A DNA stretch of 64,000 bases from Cryptomeria japonica (Eukaryota; Streptophyta; Pinopsida; Cupressales; Cupressaceae), in NCBI RefSeq assembly GCF_030272615.1, contig NC_081413.1, forward strand, positions 17,990,285 through 18,054,284. The letters are read 5' to 3'. Shown piece after piece: positions 56,518 through 64,000 of this stretch. Both the position numbers and the translations under genes were made by a program. A model generated the notes under the pieces. It searched no databases and had not been told where the DNA came from. It saw only the letters and a list, made by a program, of their open reading frames with translations. Positions within the stretch are counted from its first letter, which is position 1. Each line of letters opens with the position of its first letter.

Positions 56518-58058
56518 TGTAGACACCTAAAAATGGTCAACGCTTGCGGAGTCATACTTTAACATTTGCGCATTGCCTCATTCTAGGTTTTTGCATCGCA
56601 TTAACATTTCTCCTATGATTCGCACTTGGTCTTTATCATTTGCAAGCATCGAGTCATTCTTCTACATTCTTCATTCATCTCGCTCTCAAATTTGGTCTTG
56701 TCGACAACAATCTTCAATCATGATTTTGGTCGATCTTATCCTATCGCATCAATGTGCGTGCTCATTTGTCATCATTTTGGATATCGTCAATCCTAATTAG
56801 GGTTTTGTCCTCTTATCAATCTTGTCATCTGGCGATCGATTTATCATCAATCCTTATCATTTTCAATCTTGTCGTTTTAACGATCGATTTGTCATCGATC
56901 GTTGTCATGTTCGATCTTGTCATTTTGCGATCGATTTGTCATCGATCGTGGTCATTTCCAATATTGTCGTTTTGCAATCTATTTTGTCATCGATTCTTGT
57001 CCTCTTGTCAATCTTGTCATTTTGCGATCGATTTGTCATCGATCGTTGTCTGTCTCAAATATGTCAATTTGGATCAATTTGTCATTGTTCCTCGTCAATT
57101 GGCGCATTTTCTCAATTAAATCATTTATCACATTGGTCATTTATCAATTCAAAATCATGATCAATATCAATTATCTTCAATCAAGACCTAATTGTCATTC
57201 TCGCATTGCTAATTCGTCTTCTAGGGTTTTATGATTTAATCATTTAACCTTGTGTGTCATTTCTTCCTCTAGGGTTAATAAATTGTTTATTTATCCTAAG
57301 TCTTCTCATCGCAATTAAATGTTCATTTAATTGGCTAATTATTCCTCTTTGTGAATGAATTAATTAATAAATGAAAAATTATTGATTATTTCACTAATTT
57401 CCTAATTTTCATCATTTTCCTAATTCTTAATTTCCTAATTCCTCTTTTTCTAATTTTTCTAATTCCTAATTTCAATTTCCTCCTATTTCTCTCCTAGATT
57501 CATGGGAATGACATAGAAATTTGTCATAATTTGTCATAATTGACAATCAATCAATTCTTGCATAGCAATTTGTCATAAATTGTCATAAATTGTCATAAAT
57601 CCTTACATAGCAATTTGTCATACACATGTCATAATTTTACTATTCTTGATTTGAATTTCCATTTGAATCACTATCATGCTAATTTGTTCATCTCTCCAAT
57701 TTGTCTATAAATTGGATGAATTTCTTCAATCAAATCCCCTAACCAAATTATCAAATTTCTAATCAATCACGCTTCAAGTACTTTTGAGCAATTTTCTTAC
57801 CTACTTACTTTCAATCATGTGTGTGCACTTGTAGGTGAGATCCACAACCAAACTATTTGAAGAGGAAAGAAGAACAATGGAGCCGCATGAAGGAAGCATT
57901 CATATCCACATATGGTTTGCATAGTATTTACTTTTGAATGTTTTATCTTTATGTCTTTATTGAGTGTGTTTAGGATAGATCATTGCATTTTAGCTTTCAT
58001 GATTGAGCTAGATTAGTTTTTATATTGTTTGTGATGATTTCCGATTTCCTATGCTACA
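56518..58058 (+). repeat. Tat element 3' LTR
   Basis: 1,541 bp, TGTAGACACC to ATGCTACA. Differs from the 5' LTR at few positions, largely transitions at CpG sites, and by small indels (one extra TAAATTGTCA unit; a ~40-bp block near 57670 absent). Contains the tandem array 56821-57060. Confidence 0.95.
56821..57060. repeat. Five ~48-bp tandem units (3' LTR copy)
   Basis: Same five-unit array as 40640-40879, with the same length of 240 bp. Some CpGs lost in the 5' copy are intact here (for example TCATCGATTC near 56990). Confidence 0.85.
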
Positions 58059-60009
58059 ACTCACTTCATTCATTGTCTTGAAACATTGTCAAACTGAAGA
58101 TATGATCATCAAAGCTCATTACAAATTGAAATTGACACTTATGCTTATTCACATATGCTTTGATATTATTTAAATACAATTCATAAAAATCCACACCTCA
58201 ATTCACACATACACACTTTCATTTATACAAGGTTATAGATTGAAACCCTCAACTAGGTCGATGACAGACACAATATACATGAATTGCATAAAGTTCACCA
58301 TCCAGACCAAAATCATACAATGTGGTCCACTCCAATAGATAAAGGGTACCCACATACATCTCAACACATCTTCTTAAGTCAATTCAAATGAACTGCACAT
58401 GCTAGAATATCCACCAAAATTGACATCCAATGTAATGTGTAGAAAAACAATGAAACACATTAACTAGCTGGCCCCAAAACATCACCCAATGCAGATTCAC
58501 ATAGGTTGTGATAAGAACCATATTAAAATTATAACTCAACCTCCAATGCATATCCAAACAGAAGAGTATGATCCAAATAAGATAAATCAACTGAGTCAGC
58601 TAGAGGCCAACACAACTGCCATTGCCAAACATAGAACAATATATCTTCACTTATCAATCAAGACAACACTAGAAATAGGGAACTAGAACACTACATGAAC
58701 CATATAAACATGTCCTCCAAGCATCAACACTTGATCTAATTTAGCGGAAAAATGTAGAAAATTATTTAGACCAATCTTAACACACAACCTCACTATCAAC
58801 AAACTGCCACAAACAACTTCATCATCTAAGAAATTGGGGACCTGAAAACATGATAGCTCAACATCCACATAATGTAGAAATTATATCCAGAACCACAAGC
58901 AATCATCATAAAAAATGGAGGAGTGTAGAGCATTCTTCTATAAGGAAATTAAATACTCTTTCCTACATATTATAATTTCCACTACTATAGCCTTCTAGAA
59001 ACACCTCATACTCACTTAATATCAACACTAGACAACATAACAACATTTGTACACTCATTTGTAGACCATATACCATATTCACACAACTGAATAACTCCAA
59101 CTTCCTCTTTACTTCTATTACCTCAATAGAAAATCATAGATAATACAGACTGTCATCAAAGACAACATCAGACAAGCTTGACATCAATGACAATACACCT
59201 CAGGATTCCAACACAATATTTTGATTGTGTATCGAAACATGTAGAATCTTATAAACGTCCTCTAGTGTTAGAATCATCTCACCAGTTGGCAAATGGAAAT
59301 TACGTGTCTCACTATTCTATCTCTCCACCAATGCTATAATCATGCTTAAATTAGACTAGATGACAAGCATCTATGCCACATGCCACAACTCAACTGGATG
59401 AAGTGCCATGTGCTCATCCTTTGTCAACTCTAACATCAAATCACTAGTCAAGATAATTCACTCCCTCAATAACAGTGCATCTAGATCCTCCTACAATCCA
59501 ACATGTAATTCATTCAAACCCTCAATCCAACCTTAAGTCAAAACATAGGTCAACCTAAACCTTAGTTCCACTCAAACCATTGGTCAACCTATGCTCAGAC
59601 TTAGTCAAACTTTATCCTAATCAAATGTATATGTCCTTGGTAAATGCCCAATGCCTCATCAGTAGTGTAGCATATAATCAGATGCATAGTTTCTAATCAC
59701 TTGTGCAAACATAACCCTAAAATACAAAATGCAAAAGTGTAGATGTCCTCATCAATAGTGTAGTTGCCTGGAAAATACACAATTTCACTTTTTCAGTTGC
59801 ATGAAAACTAGACTCAAACTCTAATTTGACCCTAAATCCTTGAAATATATATATAAATTGACTTAATATGCTTCAAAATCACAAAGTCAAGATAGCCAAC
59901 TCACTGGTGGTCCATACGTTACTGGTCGCTCAAATATCCTCACTTATTTTGTTTGATGATTCACCAAAGGAATGTTCACCATCACTTTCACTACTCATTG
60001 GTTCTATAT
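58059..60009 (+). mobile_element. 3' internal part of a second Tat element (B), left piece
   Basis: Non-coding on the plus strand. It carries a decayed antisense PMD (59215-59482), and near 59972 GGAATGTTCACCATC, shared with 56137-56155 of the Tat element. It continues at 63639 after a nested element and leads to a PPT and LTR at 63966-64000. Its 5' part is not recognisable to the left of 58059. Confidence 0.65.
59215..59482 (-). pseudogene. Decayed antisense PMD copy in Tat element B
   Basis: On the minus strand one frame, interrupted by several stops, reads MIIALVER (stop) NSETRNFHLPTGEMILTLED, with VYKILHVSIH after it. This lines up with ALAERWHSETSSFHLATGEA and VTLEDVWRILHIPIH in the antisense frame at 53881-55701. 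Too many stops for any long open frame, so it is easily missed. It shows that the PMD frame belongs to this Tat family and is not a private capture of one copy. Confidence 0.75.
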
Positions 60010-60014
60010 GGAGG

Positions 60015-60789
60015 TGATGCAGGAGCATCCCCGGTCTATGAGCAATCTTACATCAACCAAAAATATTTCCTTAGTTTTGTTCTTGTTCAGTTCTTGTAGC
60101 AGTTTCATGTGTTTCTTTCAGTGTATTCTAGTGGTTGTTTATCTTTCATTATGGATTAGATTTTTGTGTTCTAGGTATGTTATTGTGCATTATTCCAGAT
60201 TTTCAATTGATTTGGGTTCTTTTCTGGTGAGTTTTTCCTTTCGGAGTAACTGTTTCTGGGTTCTAGAGCAATTTTGAGCTTATCTTCTAAGTTAGAGATT
60301 TCTTCTTTTCCAGAGTGATTTCTTAGATTGCAGAATAGTTTGGCACCACACTCGATGTTCTTAGGCCCTTGGCAGACCTTCCTTTATGGTTCACACTTCC
60401 AGATTGTTCTTGGTGGATGAGATCTTCACGTTTTGTTACACATTTCATTTTCCTTCCTTAGTTAATGTAATCTTTTGTGGCCAACCCAGATGTGTTTCGG
60501 AGGGTATATATATTGTTTTATGTAGTCTTTAGGGGGACATCGATTAGAATGAAGCTCTAGATTCATGATTAGAGGATCAGATAAATTTGAGAGTTCTGGA
60601 TGGATTGTAATCTGGCATGTTAGCCTGCATGTAACCAATTGATTACCGAATGTTCTATGATGATAATATGATAATGCGGATGTCTGATTTTGTAATTTAT
60701 CTATATTTTATTGTTTCTTTTGTTGTGTTACTCTTGTTGCATGATCTGGCTAGTTCTCTTTGAGGACACACTGGACCATGGCTGCATCA
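60015..60789 (+). repeat. 5' LTR of the gag-protease element
   Basis: 775 bp, with a TATA-like TATATATATT at 60505-60514. Same family as the solo LTR at 26365-27185. Confidence 0.93.
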
Positions 60790-60791
60790 AG

Positions 60792-60802
60792 TGGTATCAG
60801 AG
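60792..60802 (+). promoter_or_regulatory. Primer binding site (iMet type)
   Basis: TGGTATCAGAG, then TTGG, 2 bp after the 5' LTR. Confidence 0.85.
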
Positions 60803-60954
60803 TTGGTTGCGAACCTTGAGGCCTTCCTTTGGGTGAACAGATCACTGAGTGCAGGCAGGTTGTGAGTGTGTTCAATAGATCACCGAGTGTGAGGCAATTG
60901 AAACTTGCAGTCAAATCTTTGAGTTGAGGCAGTTGAACCGGAGCAAAGGAGGAG

Positions 60955-62808
60955 ATGCCGCCTAGAAGGATGAAATCCTGGAGGGTAGGACAGATGATGG
61001 AGGACTTCAAGAGTGAGATGAGGAATGAGATCTGGAATGCATTGGCTGGTTAGCAGAGGAATCCGGAGTCTGAGGATGAATATTAAGAAGCTAGAGAAGA
61101 GCTTGAGGCAAAAGAGCCTAAAGGACCAGAAGATGGAAGAGAGGAAATACTTCTGAGAGTGGTGGCACAAGCAAGTAAAATACATACAATGGAGATTTCA
61201 AACTTTTCTGGGACACTGAATCCAGAGGATTTGATTGATTAGATTGGAGAGTTGGAGGGCTACTTTGAATTTGAGGATATTAAGGACCCGCAGAGGGTTA
61301 GGTTGGCACAAACTAAATTGAAAGGGCATGCTGCCTTATGGTGGAAAGAGTTGGAGAGAGACAAAGTGAATAATGGTAAAATGAAGATCACTCGATGGAG
61401 ATAGATGGTTGCAAGATTGAAGGCTAAGTTCATTTCGGGAGAATATGAGTTGGAATTATTCAAGAAGTTGTAAAACCTAAATCAAAGAAACATGAGTGTA
61501 AAAAAGTATACCGAGGGATTCTACAAGGTAATGATCAGATCTAGACTTAGAGAGATGGATAGGGAGAAGGTGGCTAGATATATAAATGTACATGCATTTA
61601 ACATTCAGGATGAGATGAATATGCTAGAAATTATTACAGTTGAGGAGGCTTATCAATATGCTTTGAAATCTGAGGAGAAAGTGAAAAGAAGACAACAAAA
61701 TAACCCTAGAGAAAAAGAGAGATATAAGGGGTAGATGAGTGACAGTTTAGAGAATCAGAAAGTGGATGAAGAACCAAAACCTATGTGGAATAAAGAACCA
61801 GATCAAAAGACAAAAAGAAAAGGCAGTGGCAGTAGTAGCAGAGGATTTTGGGGCAGATGTTTCAAGTATGGAGAGACCAGACATAGATCTTATGAGTGAA
61901 AGCAAGGAGTGGCAATAAATTATGTGGCAAATGAGGATCAGGAAGATAGAGTTATTGAATTTGAATGTACACCAGAGCATGGAGAATCTCTTATGTTTAG
62001 GAGAAACTTAATGGAGCAGAGTAGTGAAGATACCAGACCTACTCAGAGAAGGAATCTTTTCTGGACTGTATGCAAATCAGGTGGTAAGTGTTGTAAGGTT
62101 ATTATGGATAGTGGAAGTACTGATAATTTGGTATCTGAGGAGATGGTAGAGAATCTTGGATTATAGAGGCTTAAGCATCCTTGTCCTTACAAGGTGAGTT
62201 GGTTACAAGATGATCAAAAGATAGAATTAAAGGAGCAGTGTTTAGTTCATTTTAATATTGGACCTTTTAGAGAGGAGGTCTTATGTGATGTTGTGTCTAT
62301 GAGTTCTTGTCATGTTTTGTTGGGTAGACCTTGGCAATTCGATAGAAAAGATATTTATGATTTTAGAAGAAATCTAATCACTATTGAGAAGGATGGGTAG
62401 AAGTTCACTTTGACTTCCTTGAGGGAGGAGGAAGAAATGAGAAATTTGAGTCTTGGGAAGAGTTGTAGTAATGAGAAATCGGTTGCAGAGGCTACACCGG
62501 TTGGTGTCATGGATTTGCAGAAGGATCAAATAGATAAGTCAGATAGCAGGATGGATCTGGATGACAGTAAGGTTATGATGGTAGACCGGATGAATTCTTG
62601 TGGCAGAAATAAATCCGAGTTATAGAGTAAAGAGAGGATTTGTAAGAAGAGAGAGTGTGTAGGTCTGAAACAAGGGAAGAGAAATAAAGAGAGTTGGAAG
62701 TTAGAGAATCCGACTGAGATTCCGGAGGAAGAAAGGAAGTGGTTTGCAAACAAGGAAGATGTTTGGATTAGAAATGAGCATGGGGTTTGTATTCTGAATC
62801 CTTTTTGA
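60955..62808 (+). pseudogene. Gag-protease frame with 10 premature stops
   Basis: One frame of 618 codons from ATG 60955 to TGA 62806, without a frameshift. Gag core has EGYFEFEDIKDPQRVRLAQ and KGHAALWWKELE. The zinc knuckle near 61860 is damaged (CFKYGETRHRSYE, then TGA in place of the last Cys). The protease is intact at its active site (VIMDSGSTDNLVS, near 62103), and HVLLGRPWQFDRK follows. The C-terminal 130 residues are charged and unrecognised. Stops: 61051, 61084, 61240, 61402, 61471, 61732, 61897, 62164, 62398, 62623 (seven TAG, two TAA, one TGA). Pol is absent, with no sign of RT sequence between protease and the 3' LTR. Confidence 0.9.
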
Positions 62809-62856
62809 TGTTCATGAGTTGCCACTCATGGAACATCTTTTTCTACCTGGGGTGTC

Positions 62857-63633
62857 TGATGCAGGAGCATCCCCAGTCTATGAGCAATCTTGCATCAACC
62901 AAAAATATTTCCTTAGTTTTGTTCTTGTTAAGTTCTCATAGCAATTGCCTGTGTTTCTTTTAGTGTATTTCGATGGTTGTTTCTCTTTCATTGCGGATAG
63001 GATTTTTGGGTTCTAGGCTTGTTATTGTGCATTATTCCAGATTTCCAGTTTATTTGGGTCCTTTTCCGGTGAGTTGTTCCTTTCGGAGTAACTGTTTCAG
63101 GGTTCTAGAGCAATTTGGAGCTTATCATCTAAGTTGGAGATTTCTTCTTTTTCAGAGTGATTTCTTAGATTCTGGATTGGTTTGGCACCACACTCAATGT
63201 TCATAGGCCCTTGGCCAACCTTCCTTTGTGGTATGCACTTCCGGATTGTTCTTGGTGGATGAGATCTTCACATTTTGGCGACAACCTGTCTTATATGTTT
63301 CATTTTCCTACCTTGGTTAATGTAATCTTTTGTGGCTGACCCAGATGTGTTTTGGAGGGTATATATATTGTTTTCTATAGTCATTAGGGGGACATCGATC
63401 AGAATAAGGTTCTAGATTGATGATTGGAGGACCAGATAACTCTGAGAGTTCTAGATGGATTGTAATCTAACATGTTAGCATGCATGTAACCAGTTGATTA
63501 CCAGATGTTCTATGATGATGCAAATGGCTGATTTTGCAATTTATCTATGTTTTGTTTTTGCTTCTATTGTGTTTCTCTTGTTTCATGATCTTGTCAGTTC
63601 TCTTTGAGGACCCACCAGACCATGGTTGCATCA
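62857..63633 (+). repeat. 3' LTR of the gag-protease element
   Basis: 777 bp, TGATGCAGG to GCATCA, followed by the GGAGG duplication. TATA-like TATATATATT begins at 63360. Confidence 0.93.
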
Positions 63634-63638
63634 GGAGG

Positions 63639-63979
63639 TATAAAGTGGAAAGTAAAAGTGATACTTGTGGACCCCTACCCTTGCCTTTATACCCTCCCAT
63701 TGACCTTATCTTGCTTGAGAATCTCTTTGAGTTTCCTCTAATTCTATTTATTTTCCCATTCTATCCTCTTTCATCTCTTGTCATCACCTAAACCTATTTC
63801 CTAGCCTAATCTTCTTGTCAAGAAATTGACCTCCTTAAAAAAATTTCATTGTTCAATTTCTTGAGGGAGAATATACCTATTTATCTCTGTCCTCTCGGGC
63901 TTATTGGGGCATATTTTTTAATATCCCTTTCTTCTTTGAGACAATTTTCAAAATCACATCATCTGAATGAGGGGCAAAA
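63639..63979 (+). mobile_element. Tat element B, right piece, with polypurine tract
   Basis: Resumes the interrupted Tat internal region. The last bases (TTTGAGACAATTTTCAAAAT..., then GAATGAGGGGCAAAA at 63965-63979) parallel those before the 3' LTR at 56518. No coding sequence of note. Confidence 0.7.
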
Positions 63980-64000
63980 TGTAGACACCAAAAAATTAAC
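63980..64000 (+). repeat. Start of the 3' LTR of Tat element B (runs off the window)
   Basis: TGTAGACACCAAAAAATT directly after the polypurine tract; same start as at 40336 and 56518. Confidence 0.75.

Larger units (their letters stand above)
40336..58058 (+). mobile_element. Tat-lineage Ty3/gypsy element with antisense PMD frame
   Basis: LTRs 40336-41896 and 56518-58058 are nearly identical (about 1% substitutions by eye, mostly transitions, plus small indels). The 17.7-kb element has a 2-kb leader, one 2,735-codon gag-pol frame with a dual RNase H, a 1.7-kb spacer, a 607-codon antisense frame with a plant mobile domain, and a PPT (56504-56517). Dual RNase H and extra antisense ORFs are known features of the Tat lineage. 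The bases next to the LTRs are CATAT on the left and ACTCA on the right, so there is no target duplication. Confidence 0.93.
60010..63638 (+). mobile_element. Gag-protease-only LTR element (TR-GAG type)
   Basis: LTRs 60015-60789 and 62857-63633 (775 and 777 bp) start TGATGCAGGAGCATCCCC and end GCATCA. They are flanked by GGAGG at 60010-60014 and GGAGG at 63634-63638. The 2.07-kb core has an iMet-like PBS and a single gag-protease frame with no RT, RNase H or integrase. It fits the described TR-GAG class of non-autonomous elements. Its Gag and protease resemble those of the chromovirus at 30531. Inserted in the 3' part of Tat element B. Confidence 0.93.

Overview
This window is plant nuclear DNA made almost entirely of LTR retrotransposons, many nested in one another. 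No intact host gene is visible. The elements are plant Ty1/copia, chromoviral Ty3/gypsy and Tat-lineage Ty3/gypsy types. Very long LTRs, heavy nesting, AT-rich spacers and near-absence of genes suggest a large genome, perhaps a gymnosperm. I cannot name the species.

Layout. 1-331 holds the start of an unrecognised minus-strand reading frame that leaves the window. 1085-16247 is a large non-coding element (LARD type) with LTRs of about 4.66 kb; the left LTR lacks its first ~1.27 kb. Its core carries a minus-strand copia element (6843-10204) with a perfect target duplication but no integrase. 16248-23555 is a full copia element whose 5' LTR has lost ~143 bp exactly where the LARD ends, which suggests the LARD inserted into it. 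23556-28273 is old repeat debris, including a minus-strand Tat-like LTR end (to 25482), a copia LTR remnant and a clean solo LTR (26365-27185). 28274-38480 is a decayed Tat gag region split by a complete chromovirus (28862-36784). 38545-40335 is a minus-strand copia gag/protease fragment with its PBS and LTR. 40336-58058 is a near-complete Tat element (17.7 kb). 58059-64000 is the 3' part of another Tat element, split by a gag-protease-only element (60015-63633), and it runs into an LTR that starts at 63980.

Most notable points. (1) The Tat element carries a 607-codon antisense frame encoding a plant mobile domain (PMD), an acidic linker and a probable coiled coil. A decayed second copy lies at about 59.2-59.5 kb. 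(2) In five long frames (about 6,900 codons) I count 54 premature stops, 33 of them TAG, but only two frameshifts, both in the chromovirus. This is not the pattern of ordinary neutral decay. (3) The Tat element has an 11-bp motif, TGCGCYTGTGT, repeated about every 20 bp: six times in its 5' leader, and three times forward plus three times inverted upstream of the antisense ORF. (4) Target duplications (CTTAG, GAATC, GGAGG, TAGGA) fix the ends of four insertions. The Tat element has none, which suggests recombination.

How the parts relate. The autonomous-type frames (copia, chromovirus, Tat) would encode Gag, protease, reverse transcriptase/RNase H and integrase. The LARD, the integrase-less copia and the gag-protease element would have needed those proteins supplied in trans. 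All coordinates, stop positions and duplications were read by eye; lineage names rest on motif recognition, not on database searches.
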